The notes beneath the pieces are model-generated. The model was not told the origin of the DNA. It searched no databases and was given only the letters and a program-made list of their open reading frames with translations. Below are positions 60,501 to 62,285 of a DNA stretch of 64,000 nt, piece after piece; the first letter of the stretch is position 1, and every line of letters starts with the position of its first letter. The stretch is taken from contig NW_020312867.1 in the NCBI RefSeq assembly GCF_003265705.1, forward strand, positions 10,143,228 to 10,207,227. Reading direction: 5' to 3'. The position numbers and the translations under genes are program-made. The DNA is from Callorhinus ursinus (lineage: Eukaryota > Chordata > Mammalia > Carnivora > Otariidae).

Positions 60501-62285
60501 ACCGCATCTTCAGGGCTTCCCCGCCTTTCTCCTGAGGAGGCTCAACAAGGCTCCCGAAGAAGGTCTCTGCCCAAGGCCCAGATAAAGAGACTCAGGAACG
60601 AAGTCACCTGCACTAGGAATGCAAGCATGTGACCGAACACGGCTGACTTGGGGGGTGGGGGTGCCTGAGACCCTGACTGCAGCTCCCCTCAGAGATGGCC
60701 CCCGGGCGCAGGAGACCTGCTGGCTAAGCCTGGGATTTGGCTTGTGGTCGAGTCCAAAAAGTCACACATGGGGTTTTAACCAGGAGCCGGATTCCCCAGT
60801 ACTTCTAGTATATTTTATTTTATTTTTTTAAATTTAATAGAGAGAGAGAGCACACAAGCAAGGGGGAGAGGCAGAGGGAGAGGGAGAAGCAGGCTCCCCA
60901 CTGAGCAAGGAGCCTGATGCAGGACTGGATCTCAGGACCCTGGGATCATGACCTGTGCCGAAGGCAGACGCTTAACCGACTGAGCCACCCAGGCACCCCA
61001 CTTCTATTATATTTTAAAGGTTTTCCCATGCATGTCAAATAGATTCCTGTAAGCAAGGACTTTTTAGTGTTAGAACATAAATTAATACATTTTTTAAATG
61101 ACCAGTGAGGCTGGCAAACTGCTTTTTGGCTTGTTCTTATTTCCAATGGGAAGACCCTTCGGGTTCTGAGCAGGAAAATAAATAAGAAAGGAAAATCTCT
61201 ACCTCCTCCCGAAATCCCACCTCCAAACTCCTTAGCCTGGCCCTTGAGAATCTGATCCCAGAGCAACCAGGAGAGAGCTGGCATTTTATCAGTATGTCCC
61301 TTAACCTCTCTGGGGTTCAGTTTCCTCATCCATAAAATGGGGATAAAAGGGTTGCGGTTGAGACGGAAGTGGTCAGAGCAGTGCGTGACACATAGTGAGC
61401 GCTCAGGAAATGTGGGCAGTTATTAGTAATCTTCTATGGCCATTGCCTGCCACTCTTAAAGAACACTTCCTGCTCAGATTAAAAGGTCTTTAGTAAAAAT
61501 ATCTTTCCCATTCCTTGTGACTGGACTTCATCGTTTGACAGTAATCACAGTACGTGGCATTACTGGGTGGGGACTATGCACAGGACCCCATGCCCGAGGC
61601 CCCCAAGACATGGGTGCCCATTTCTGTGAGTCCTGCGGGGCCTCTGAAACACTGACCAGCCACTGTGATTTCACCTCACTTCTGAGCCCTGCTAGGATTT
61701 GAGACGTGGTCTTTGTGGGGCAGGCACCTCATCTGAGGCTGAGTGCAGCCAGACCAAGCCTCCCCCTCAGGAGTGGTTATTGCTCAGAGCATCTCCTTGG
61801 GGGCAGGGACTGTGTCTGTGCCCCCATACCCAGCACCTGGCACACTAGAGATGCTTCATAAATATTTACTGAATGAATGAAAGAGTCATAATAGTGAAAA
61901 ACAGCCTATTGAGAAGATCAAAATAGATCAGAATGGTTGCTTCAGATAGCAGTAGAAGCCAGCCTTCTCTTTCCTCCCGTCCTTGGACTTTGGTTCTTTT
62001 AACATTGCCTTTACATTATTTGAGATAAATCTTAGCTGGAAAACTTGAATCTTACCCATTAAATGCTTTCATTCTAATCTGTCTTTCCTATTGAATCCGA
62101 TTCAGATAAAATTATGTGTTTTAGGAAATGTCTATGATAGTGGTAATCTTTTAAGCCAGTTGTGACTTCCATTCCTTTTCCTTCTCCCCAGCATGCAAGT
62201 GCAATGGGCACGCATCGCTCTGTAACACCAACACGGGCAAGTGCTTCTGCACCACCAAGGGCGTCAAGGGAGATGAGTGCCAGCT
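4533..62285 (+). CDS. ATRN: Attractin, 19 internal exons (gene-level entry)
   Basis: Attractin is a type I membrane and secreted glycoprotein; known roles are as accessory receptor for agouti signalling at melanocortin receptors and in myelin maintenance. Spliced exons give in order: CUB, EGF region, kelch propeller, PSI modules, C-type lectin, two PSI modules, laminin EGF. Exons are 4533-4616, 9196-9309, 16313-16441, 20361-20566, 21625-21793, 32450-32540, 33442-33685, 34642-34825, 35833-35987, 39041-39125, 46165-46385, 48320-48441, 49309-49447, 51044-51234, 51513-51732, 52946-53131, 54130-54363, 59930-60067 and 62192-62285. Every junction is AG/GT and phase-compatible; the sum is 3006 bases without a stop, about 70% of the roughly 1430-residue mammalian protein. 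The N-terminus, transmembrane segment and tail are outside the window. The paralogue ATRNL1 has the same domain order; peptide details (for example [26 protein letters not shown]) match my memory of ATRN. No promoter or CpG island is present. Confidence 0.93.
5061..5193 (-). repeat. CAN-SINE, older, antisense
   Basis: Tail-side T-run, then a body with GTGGGGCTTGAACTCATGAC and the antisense head GAGCCACCCAGG. It is shorter than full length and lacks the GA-rich section. The next SINE was inserted at its head end. Confidence 0.85.
5211..5408 (-). repeat. CAN-SINE, antisense, with target-site duplication
   Basis: Full-length antisense element with GA-rich body and GAGCCACCCAGG head. CAGGCGCCATTC at 5186-5197 is repeated with one change at 5411-5422, so it landed at the edge of the older SINE before it. 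Confidence 0.92.
5440..6300 (+). repeat. Ancient transposon-like interspersed repeat
   Basis: Begins AGTGTTTCTCAAACTTTGTG and includes TCTGGCTCCATAGAAGATAC, GTTGAAGTATGTGAAGAAAA and CCAAATTTTGATATATTTCA. I recognise this text as a recurrent mammalian repeat but cannot name the family. The SINE at 6310 sits at its end. Confidence 0.5.
6310..6499 (-). repeat. CAN-SINE, antisense, perfect target-site duplication
   Basis: Full antisense element from the T-run to GAGCCACCCAGGCGCCCC. The 13-bp TTTGTTCATTTTT is present at both 6297-6309 and 6500-6512, indicating a fairly recent insertion. Confidence 0.95.
6968..7047. repeat. 40-bp tandem duplication
   Basis: Two adjoining 40-bp units (6968-7007 and 7008-7047) starting GACATTTTAGGATTATC. 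They differ at only two places, both A in the first unit and G in the second. Confidence 0.95.
7480..7760 (+). repeat. L2-like fragment, sense
   Basis: Pyrimidine-rich text such as ACACACCGGTTTTCCTCG and CATCACATTCCTTTCATATT fits a diverged L2. The limits are uncertain. Confidence 0.5.
8728..8929 (-). repeat. CAN-SINE, antisense, in duplication copy 1
   Basis: Full antisense SINE ending GAGCCACCCAGGTGCCCT. It has the unusual GAGCAGAGAGGCC that it shares only with the SINE at 10117. It has no duplicated flank of its own on the left side. Confidence 0.93.
8728..9096. repeat. Dispersed duplication, copy 1
   Basis: A SINE followed by about 165 bp of unique flank (TTCCTTGACTTTAAAAAGAA through GGACTAATGTGCCCTTA). 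The same arrangement recurs at 10117-10487. It ends about 100 bp before the CUB exon at 9196. Confidence 0.92.
9196..9309 (+). CDS. ATRN: ATRN exon: central CUB domain
   Basis: This 114-bp exon is bounded by CTTTTCAG and GTAAGT, phase 2 in and phase 2 out. It encodes [19 protein letters not shown] followed by [18 protein letters not shown]. The stretch [14 protein letters not shown] carries the conserved acidic residues typical of calcium-binding CUB domains. The exon lies only about 100 bp downstream of copy 1 of a dispersed duplication. Confidence 0.96.
9410..9570 (+). repeat. MIR, sense
   Basis: TTTCAGTTTCCTGATCTATAA preceded by a CTGGGTAAGTTTCTGGGCC-like core, the central MIR motif. Confidence 0.65.
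9704..9724. repeat. (TG)n microsatellite
   Basis: About ten TG units in the intron after the second CUB exon. Confidence 0.9.
10117..10319 (-). repeat. CAN-SINE, antisense, with target-site duplication
   Basis: Antisense element with a TTTA-rich tail and GAGCCACCCAGGTGCCCC head. It is flanked by TTCCCTGACTTTA on both sides. Confidence 0.94.
10117..10487. repeat. Dispersed duplication, copy 2 (probable parent)
   Basis: Same SINE plus unique flank as 8728-9096, with only a few substitutions in the flank. Here the SINE (10117-10319) is bounded by the 13-bp TTCCCTGACTTTA at 10104-10116 and 10320-10332, as expected for the original insertion site. The SINE in this copy lacks about 16 bp present in copy 1. 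Confidence 0.92.
11252..11822. other. Overlapping open frames on both strands, unexplained
   Basis: The + frame 11252-11734 is open for 160 codons, the longest genomic ORF in the window. The opposite strand is open at 11460-11822 for 120 codons and seems to remain open further upstream through a PPPPQKK-like segment. Neither resembles ATRN or an L1 protein. The antisense frame is rich in polar residues. It might be a processed pseudogene, a diverged repeat or chance. No splice or promoter evidence is seen. Confidence 0.3.
12795..13035 (-). repeat. MIR, antisense
   Basis: ACTGAGCACCTACTAGTGTG, TTTGAGGACGCTGAGGTTCC and a GTGCCCAGG segment match the antisense MIR order. Confidence 0.75.
13190..13495 (+). 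repeat. L2 3' end, sense
   Basis: AAGGTCACCTTTTCCGAGAG, CCTTCCCTAGCTGCCCC and GTAAATATTGGTT-like ending match the L2 3' end. Confidence 0.8.
13861..13951 (-). repeat. Degraded short CAN-SINE, antisense
   Basis: Only the tRNA-like half remains: CAACGTGGGGCTTGAATTCA, GATCAAGAGTCACATG and a mutated head. A CTTCTTCCTC pyrimidine tract precedes it. Confidence 0.7.
14400..15107 (+). mobile_element. Carnivore L1 3' end, sense, with TA/CA microsatellite
   Basis: Sense L1: ORF2 end (CAATAGCCAAACTATGGAAA, AATGGAATATTATGCAGCC), the 3' UTR with G-rich tracts, then CATAATAAAATTAAATTTAA. It matches the complement of the L1 pieces at 2677 and 59165. It seems to sit in an older sense L1 (14280-14390 reads like ORF2). 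It is 5' truncated and without coding capacity. The tail carries AATAAA at 15086-15091. Confidence 0.92.
14492..14544. repeat. (TA)n(CA)n microsatellite inside L1
   Basis: About 21 TA units followed by five CA units, within the ORF2 end of the sense L1. Likely to vary in length between individuals. Confidence 0.95.
15205..15422 (-). repeat. CAN-SINE, antisense, inserted in the tail of the next one
   Basis: Full antisense SINE with head GAGCCACCCAGGCACCCC. The left margin repeats tail-like AGGATTTTATTTTATTTTTT, and the next SINE starts at once. The pair shares one outer duplication, CCATTCTCATA at 15194-15204 and 15605-15615. Confidence 0.9.
15423..15605 (-). repeat. CAN-SINE, antisense, host of the preceding SINE
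   Basis: Full antisense SINE with GAGCCACCCAGACGCCCC head. The outer target-site duplication CCATTCTCATA belongs to this element or to the joint unit. Confidence 0.9.
16313..16441 (+). CDS. ATRN: ATRN exon: end of CUB domain
   Basis: This 129-bp exon (phase 2/2) has acceptor TTTTCGTTTCAG and donor GTAAGA. It encodes [20 protein letters not shown] and ends with a hydrophobic strand plus [12 protein letters not shown]. Three N-glycosylation sequons (NET, NLT, NIT) are visible. The Asn codon at its end is completed by the first base of the next exon. Confidence 0.95.
16500..16710 (-). repeat. MIR, antisense
   Basis: GTGTGCCAGGCATTGCACTA, TCTCATTTAAAGTTCTTTTA, TTGAGGAAACTGG and a final TTTCAACCCAGGTCTTAACT. 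Confidence 0.85.
17725..17912 (+). repeat. MER5A-like hAT element
   Basis: ACTTTTCAAACTTCACATGC, GGATCTCCTGGAGGGGCTTG, GGGTGATGCTGCTGC and an inverted-like end near GAGCATTGCCCT give the full order of a short nonautonomous hAT repeat. Confidence 0.8.
17951..18145 (-). repeat. CAN-SINE, antisense
   Basis: T-run, TTTTAAGATTTTATTTATT tail, GA-rich body and GAGCCACCCAGGCGCCCC head. Confidence 0.92.
19821..20019 (-). repeat. CAN-SINE, antisense, with target-site duplication
   Basis: T/C-rich tail, GA-rich body and GAGCCACCCAGGTGCTCC head. ATTTGACAATTTTC on the left (19807-19820) matches ATTTGACAGTTTTC starting at 20021. Confidence 0.92.
20361..20566 (+). CDS. ATRN: ATRN exon: EGF-like region
   Basis: This 206-bp exon (phase 2 in, 1 out) runs from a TTTTTATAG acceptor to a GTAAGA donor. 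It encodes a cysteine-dense segment with [26 protein letters not shown] and [12 protein letters not shown], that is two EGF-like units; the second is completed in the next exon. Sequons NCS, NNS and NSS are present. The open frame continues past the donor into intron, so a genomic ORF here over-reads the exon. Confidence 0.96.
20567..21624 (+). other. ATRN intron, 1.06 kb
   Basis: An AT-rich intron with no repeat that I can recognise. Confidence 0.7.
21625..21793 (+). CDS. ATRN: ATRN exon: EGF end and first kelch blade
   Basis: This 169-bp exon (phase 1 in, 2 out) starts by finishing the second EGF unit ([14 protein letters not shown]), then enters the propeller with [20 protein letters not shown]. 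The GG doublet of WVVGGY is the kelch signature. Sequons NQS and NHS are seen. It is followed by the longest intron in the window, about 10.7 kb. Confidence 0.96.
22371..22416. repeat. Perfect inverted repeat, 18-bp arms
   Basis: AGGGATTCAGAAACTATG (22371-22388) and its exact reverse complement (22399-22416) are separated by 10 bases. Pairing can extend by three more A:T pairs past one mismatch. Confidence 0.97.
22990..25010 (+). mobile_element. HAL1/L1-like block, sense, broken by a SINE
   Basis: A-rich sense DNA. 24590-24970 strongly resembles the ORF1-like coiled-coil part of HAL1/L1 (AATGGAAATTTTAGAACTGA, GTCAGTGAACTTGAAGATAA). The frames are broken. The 5' limit is uncertain, and the SINE at 23357-23568 interrupts it. 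Confidence 0.65.
23357..23568 (-). repeat. CAN-SINE, antisense
   Basis: T-run followed by AAGATTTATTTCTTTATT, a body with GCGGGCGCACACAAACACAG, and head AAGCCACCCAGGTGCCCC. It is inserted in older L1/HAL1-like DNA; a short flank like CTCCTTTA is found on both sides. Confidence 0.9.
25451..25670 (-). repeat. CAN-SINE, antisense
   Basis: T-run, AAGGTTTATTCATTCATTTG tail, GA-rich body and GAGCCACCCAGGCGCCCC head, followed by a C-run. Confidence 0.9.
25690..26155 (+). repeat. L2 fragment, sense, upstream part
   Basis: Typical L2 sense text: GGGCTCAGCTCTTGGTCCTC, GATGACCCCCAGATTTATGT, TCTTAAACTGTATGTGTCCA and TTGGAGTCATCCTTGACTTC. It appears to resume at about 26715 after another old repeat. Confidence 0.8.
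26155..26715. repeat. Old interspersed repeat nested in L2
   Basis: Contains TTGCTGCATAACAAATGACC, GGTCAGGAGTCTGGGCATAT and TTAACTGGGTGCTTTTCAGT, familiar from an ancient mammalian repeat that I cannot assign with certainty (possibly MaLR LTR-like). No coding capacity. Confidence 0.6.
27099..27313 (-). repeat. CAN-SINE, antisense, long TTTA tail
   Basis: Full antisense element with an expanded (TTTA)n tail at 27117-27161. CCATGCATTCCTC at 27086-27098 and 27314-27326 is a perfect 13-bp target-site duplication. It is inserted into L2-rich DNA. Confidence 0.95.
27117..27161. repeat. (TTTA)n microsatellite in SINE tail
   Basis: About eleven TTTA units forming the tail side of the antisense SINE at 27099-27313. 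Confidence 0.93.
28395..28611 (+). repeat. CAN-SINE, sense
   Basis: Head GGGGCACCTGGGTGGCTCAG, CT-rich body and an A-rich end. This is the first sense-strand SINE in the window; all thirteen before it are antisense. Confidence 0.92.
29640..30460. other. Unassigned intronic stretch with short ORF
   Basis: Near-balanced base composition among AT-rich neighbours. The + frame 29712-29984 is open for 90 codons and an antisense frame (29666-29854) for 62. The text does not match a repeat I know. It could be an old processed pseudogene or simply unique intron. I do not claim a gene. Confidence 0.3.
30505..30555. repeat. Purine-rich tract
   Basis: A run of A and G (AAAGAAGAAAGGAGGGAGAG continuing GAGGAGAGAAAATGAGAG) in the long intron. 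It causes spurious ORFs around it. Confidence 0.85.
32450..32540 (+). CDS. ATRN: ATRN exon: kelch propeller
   Basis: This 91-bp exon (phase 2 in, 0 out) lies between GTTTTGTAG and GTAAAG. It encodes [20 protein letters not shown] then [10 protein letters not shown]: the conserved Tyr/Trp spacing that closes one kelch blade, and the RYGHS motif that opens the next. NRS is a potential glycosylation site. The donor GTAAAG is slightly off consensus. Confidence 0.95.
32541..33441 (+). other. ATRN intron, 0.9 kb
   Basis: An antisense L1 3' end-like fragment occupies about 32645-32890. The rest is unremarkable AT-rich intron. Confidence 0.7.
32645..32890 (-). mobile_element. Old L1 3' end-like fragment, antisense
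   Basis: TTATTGTGGTAAAATACACA, TTACTGTCTTAACCATTTTT and GTACAGTTCAGTGGTATTAT. The same family is seen at 42465-42860. Confidence 0.75.
33442..33685 (+). CDS. ATRN: ATRN exon: kelch propeller blades
   Basis: At 244 bp this is the longest exon in the window (phase 0 in, 1 out). It encodes [15 protein letters not shown] (kelch GG), [17 protein letters not shown] and [14 protein letters not shown]. That covers one full blade and most of the next, in which the GG doublet is replaced by FGHC. Sequons NVT and NES are present. The acceptor is a good T-rich tract, TTTTTTCCCTAG. Confidence 0.96.
33686..34641 (+). other. ATRN intron, 0.96 kb
   Basis: Contains one sense CAN-SINE at 33939-34150. I see nothing else. 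Confidence 0.75.
33939..34150 (+). repeat. CAN-SINE, sense
   Basis: GGGGTTCCTGGGTGGCTCAG head, CTCCCACTCCCCCTGCTTGT body, AAATAAATAAATAAAATC tail and A-run. Confidence 0.93.
34642..34825 (+). CDS. ATRN: ATRN exon: kelch propeller blade
   Basis: This 184-bp exon (phase 1 in, 2 out) follows a strong TTTTCCTCTTCCAG acceptor. It encodes [20 protein letters not shown], then [25 protein letters not shown] and [10 protein letters not shown]: one kelch blade with its GG pair. The last codon (Trp) is split. The donor reads GTGGGT, weaker than its neighbours. Confidence 0.95.
34826..35832 (+). other. ATRN intron, 1.0 kb
   Basis: AT-rich and without a recognisable repeat. It ends in an unusually A-rich acceptor region. 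Confidence 0.7.
35833..35987 (+). CDS. ATRN: ATRN exon: kelch propeller blade
   Basis: This 155-bp exon (phase 2 in, 1 out) encodes [35 protein letters not shown] and [11 protein letters not shown], a complete blade with a kelch FGGN and an NDT sequon. The split Trp codon joins correctly to the previous exon, which fixes the start. The acceptor (AAATAAACTCAAAAG) is A-rich with almost no polypyrimidine tract, the weakest in the window. Confidence 0.94.
36045..36213 (-). repeat. CAN-SINE, antisense, diverged
   Basis: GAGAGAGAGCAGGAGCGGAG body, GACTCTATCTCATGACCCTG and GATGCTTAACCAACTG. The head is lost. It begins 57 bp after the kelch exon at 35833-35987. Confidence 0.75.
36518..36698 (+). repeat. 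CAN-SINE, sense, perfect target-site duplication
   Basis: GACGCCTGGGTGGCTTAGTT head through AAATAAAATCTTTAAAA. The 16-bp AATAGTCTTATGTAGT is identical at 36502-36517 and 36699-36714, so this is one of the youngest insertions here. Confidence 0.96.
37110..37620 (+). repeat. Old unnamed interspersed repeat
   Basis: GGGAAGCCTTCTTGAGTAGG, CTAAGGAATTTGGGCTTTTT, AAGATCTCTTTGTGGCATTG and GTTCGGAGGCTGTTGCAAA follow the order of a recurrent mammalian repeat. Shorter relatives may lie at 14090-14240 and 17160-17620. Confidence 0.5.
39041..39125 (+). CDS. ATRN: ATRN exon: kelch propeller
   Basis: This 85-bp exon (phase 1 in, 2 out) has acceptor TTTTTCTTGCTCCTAG and donor GTACTT. It encodes [20 protein letters not shown] then HSAVLHN, linking two kelch blades. 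The final Ser codon is split, creating an NST sequon across the junction with the next exon about 7 kb away. Confidence 0.95.
39306..39507 (+). repeat. CAN-SINE, sense, perfect target-site duplication
   Basis: Head GGCACCTGGGGGGCTCAGTC, CT-rich body and AAAATC tail. The 15-bp AAATGTCTGATGTGG is at 39291-39305 and 39508-39522. Confidence 0.95.
39948..40065 (+). repeat. Short CAN-SINE without CT-rich body, sense
   Basis: GGAACCTGGCTGGCTCAGTC head, GAGCCCCACGTTGGGTGTAG middle and AAAATAAAATCTT end: the tRNA-like short subtype. The 14-bp AAAGATTTGTGATT is at 39934-39947 and 40066-40079. Confidence 0.94.
42030..44760 (-). mobile_element. Large composite antisense L1 block
   Basis: About 2.7 kb of diverged antisense L1. 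It starts with AACAGCTTTATTGAAGTAGA, then ORF2 antisense, a second 3' end-like piece at 42465-42860, more ORF2 antisense, and HAL1/L1-like text from about 43930. At least two elements are nested or adjacent. No ORF is intact. The limits are approximate. Confidence 0.8.
44765..44990 (-). repeat. CAN-SINE, antisense, with (GA)n expansion
   Basis: AAGATTTTATTTATTTATTT tail, an extended GA run at about 44802-44850 and head GAGCCACACAGGCTCCCC. Confidence 0.9.
45344..45562 (+). repeat. CAN-SINE, sense, with (AAAT)n tail
   Basis: GGGGCACCTGGTTGGCTCAG head, CT-rich body and an (AAAT)n tail at about 45522-45562. It lies 55 bp before an antisense SINE, giving an inverted pair. Confidence 0.93.
45618..45809 (-). 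repeat. CAN-SINE, antisense
   Basis: Tail TTTTTTAAGATTATTTATTT, GA-rich body and a CACCACCCAGGCGCCCC head. TTCTTGTTTTTA is found on both sides (about 45600-45611 and 45814-45825). Confidence 0.92.
45841..45857. repeat. (TG)n microsatellite
   Basis: About eight TG units in the intron before the last kelch exon. Confidence 0.85.
46165..46385 (+). CDS. ATRN: ATRN exon: last kelch blade and first PSI-like segment
   Basis: This 221-bp exon (phase 2 in, 1 out) starts after TTTTTTTTCCCCTTTTAG. It encodes [20 protein letters not shown], closing the propeller, and then a cysteine-rich stretch ([27 protein letters not shown]) that begins the plexin-semaphorin-integrin (PSI) region. The end, SECFSKR, is charged. 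The donor is GTATGT. Confidence 0.95.
46386..48319 (+). other. ATRN intron, 1.9 kb
   Basis: A short old repeat with 'GAGCTACTAGCCAC' and 'AACTGAATTTTAAA' lies at about 46690-46805 and resembles one at 25298-25410. No other repeat is recognised. Confidence 0.65.
48320..48441 (+). CDS. ATRN: ATRN exon: PSI module
   Basis: This 122-bp exon (phase 1 in, 0 out) encodes [20 protein letters not shown] then [16 protein letters not shown], a small cysteine knot-like PSI module with its conserved HWC. One NHS sequon is present. The donor GTCAGG departs from the consensus at position +3 (C instead of purine). Confidence 0.95.
48442..49308 (+). other. ATRN intron, 0.87 kb
   Basis: Contains a 16-bp unit repeated twice (48866-48897). 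Nothing else stands out. Confidence 0.7.
48866..48897. repeat. 16-bp tandem duplication
   Basis: GCTCAGTATAATTTAT occurs twice in direct succession. Confidence 0.95.
49309..49447 (+). CDS. ATRN: ATRN exon: PSI module
   Basis: This 139-bp exon (phase 0 in, 1 out) runs from a TCTGTTCTAG acceptor to a GTAGGC donor. It encodes [19 protein letters not shown], then [20 protein letters not shown], a second PSI module with regularly spaced cysteines. It leads directly into the lectin domain. Confidence 0.95.
49448..51043 (+). other. ATRN intron, 1.6 kb
   Basis: Contains a short MER5A-like fragment at 50152-50246. The remainder has no repeat I can name. Confidence 0.65.
50152..50246 (+). repeat. MER5A-like fragment
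   Basis: AGTACCTGAGGGTCTTGTCA and GCTAGAATCTACATTTTAAT resemble the middle part of MER5A. Neither end is complete. Confidence 0.5.
51044..51234 (+). CDS. ATRN: ATRN exon: first half of C-type lectin domain
   Basis: This 191-bp exon (phase 1 in, 0 out) encodes [40 protein letters not shown] and [27 protein letters not shown] and the [15 protein letters not shown] helix are standard for the N-terminal half of C-type lectin folds. The lectin domain is divided over two exons by the shortest intron in the window, 278 bp. Confidence 0.96.
51513..51732 (+). CDS. ATRN: ATRN exon: second half of C-type lectin domain
   Basis: This 220-bp exon (phase 0 in, 1 out) encodes [36 protein letters not shown] and the terminal cysteine region [16 protein letters not shown] and the C-x(n)-C pairing fit a C-type lectin. 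The carbohydrate-binding EPN/QPD triplet is not evident (EPSD instead), so classical calcium-dependent sugar binding is doubtful. Sequons NVS and NGS are present. Confidence 0.96.
51733..52945 (+). other. ATRN intron, 1.2 kb
   Basis: No SINE or L1 is recognised in this intron. Overlapping antisense frames around 52119-52430 reflect a GC-richer patch and have no coding support. Confidence 0.65.
52946..53131 (+). CDS. ATRN: ATRN exon: PSI module after lectin domain
   Basis: This 186-bp exon is symmetrical (phase 1/1). It encodes [20 protein letters not shown], then [16 protein letters not shown] and [16 protein letters not shown]. The [11 protein letters not shown] stretch is the PSI hallmark. 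It is GC-richer than its neighbours (CGGACGCCGTGTGCC). Confidence 0.96.
53222..53426 (+). repeat. CAN-SINE, sense, with target-site duplication
   Basis: Head GACGCCTGCGTGGCTCCGTC, CT-rich body, AAATAAATAAATG and A-run. AGAATCAAGCACTGCAGG at 53204-53221 recurs with two changes at 53427-53444. Confidence 0.94.
53683..53877 (+). repeat. CAN-SINE, sense, with target-site duplication
   Basis: Head GGGGCGCCTGGGTGGCTCGA, CT-rich body and AAATAAAAATC tail. AAATCGCCTTAG (53671-53682) recurs as AAATCACCTTAG (53878-53889). Confidence 0.95.
53940..54059 (+). repeat. Short CAN-SINE, sense, 70 bp upstream of an exon
   Basis: GGGGTGCCTGGCTGGCCCAG head and CCCTACGTTGGGTGTAGAGG, the short subtype as at 39948. 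The 12-bp AAAGGTAATTTA is at 53928-53939 and 54060-54071. It ends 70 bp before the PSI exon at 54130. Confidence 0.95.
54130..54363 (+). CDS. ATRN: ATRN exon: PSI module
   Basis: This 234-bp exon is symmetrical (phase 1/1). It encodes [20 protein letters not shown] then [15 protein letters not shown] and [30 protein letters not shown] is a PSI signature. Sequons NCS, NAS and NWS are seen. A SINE ends 70 bp before the acceptor TTCTTTTACAG. Confidence 0.96.
55490..55555. repeat. Pyrimidine-rich tract
   Basis: About 65 bases that are nearly all C and T (CCTCCTCTCCCTCTTTGCCC, CCTACTCTTCCCCCTGC), in the intron after the PSI exon. It is not part of a SINE. Confidence 0.85.
56160..56830 (+). mobile_element. 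L1 ORF2 fragment, sense
   Basis: Clear L1 ORF2 C-terminal region: AATGGGAGAAAATATTTGC, GGCCAATAAGCACAGGAAAA, AAATGGTGTGGCCACTTTGG and GTGAATGGATAAACAAAATG. Frames are broken. It is complementary over about 200 bp to the antisense fragment that follows. Confidence 0.88.
56890..57650 (-). mobile_element. L1 ORF2 fragment, antisense, split by a SINE
   Basis: Antisense L1: GTTTTGATTTGCATTTCTCT, TGTCTATTTGAATTCTTTGC, then after the SINE at 57127-57325 it continues with TATGATTTGCAAATACTTTC. Limits are approximate. Confidence 0.88.
57127..57325 (-). repeat. CAN-SINE, antisense, inserted in an L1
   Basis: T-run, GA-rich body and GAGCCACCCAGGGGCCCC head. TCTTTGCCCATTTTT at 57112-57126 and 57326-57340 is a perfect 15-bp duplication of L1 sequence. 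Confidence 0.95.
59165..59750 (-). mobile_element. Carnivore L1 3' end, antisense
   Basis: T/CTTTTT tail, then the same CATACATTACATCATTAGTT sequence as at 2677-2971, extending further to the complement of the ORF2 end (CATTTGCAACGATG-like). It ends 180 bp before the laminin EGF exon. Target-site duplications are not clear. Confidence 0.9.
59930..60067 (+). CDS. ATRN: ATRN exon: laminin-type EGF domain
   Basis: This 138-bp symmetrical exon (phase 1/1) has acceptor TTTCTCTTTCAG. It encodes [20 protein letters not shown] then [18 protein letters not shown], a complete laminin EGF module with its C-x-C-N-G-H start and GxxCExC core. Sequons NQS and NLT are present. Confidence 0.96.
60818..60999 (-). 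repeat. CAN-SINE, antisense, with target-site duplication
   Basis: Antisense SINE with head GAGCCACCCAGGCACCCC. ACTTCTAGTATATTTTA (60801-60817) recurs with one change at 61000-61016. Confidence 0.95.
61280..61430 (+). repeat. MIR, sense
   Basis: CTTAACCTCTCTGGGGTTCA, GTTTCCTCATCCATAAAATG and GACACATAGTGAGCGCTCAG. Confidence 0.85.
61720..61885 (+). repeat. L2 3' end, sense
   Basis: GGCAGGGACTGTGTCTGTGC, CCAGCACCTGGCACACTAGA and AATATTTACTGAATGAATGA. Confidence 0.85.
62192..62285 (+). CDS. ATRN: ATRN exon: second laminin-type EGF, last exon in window
   Basis: This 94-bp exon (phase 1 in, 2 out) encodes [20 protein letters not shown] then [11 protein letters not shown], the N-terminal part of a second laminin EGF. 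The acceptor is CCTTCTCCCCAG and the donor GTGAGT; the Leu codon is split, so the next exon must begin in phase 2 and lies beyond 64000. Confidence 0.95.

Larger units (their letters stand above)
60068..62191 (+). other. ATRN intron, 2.1 kb
   Basis: Contains an antisense SINE (60818-60999) with a 17-bp target-site duplication, a MIR (61280-61430) and an L2 3' end (61720-61885). 60068-60800 shows nothing recognisable. Confidence 0.75.
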
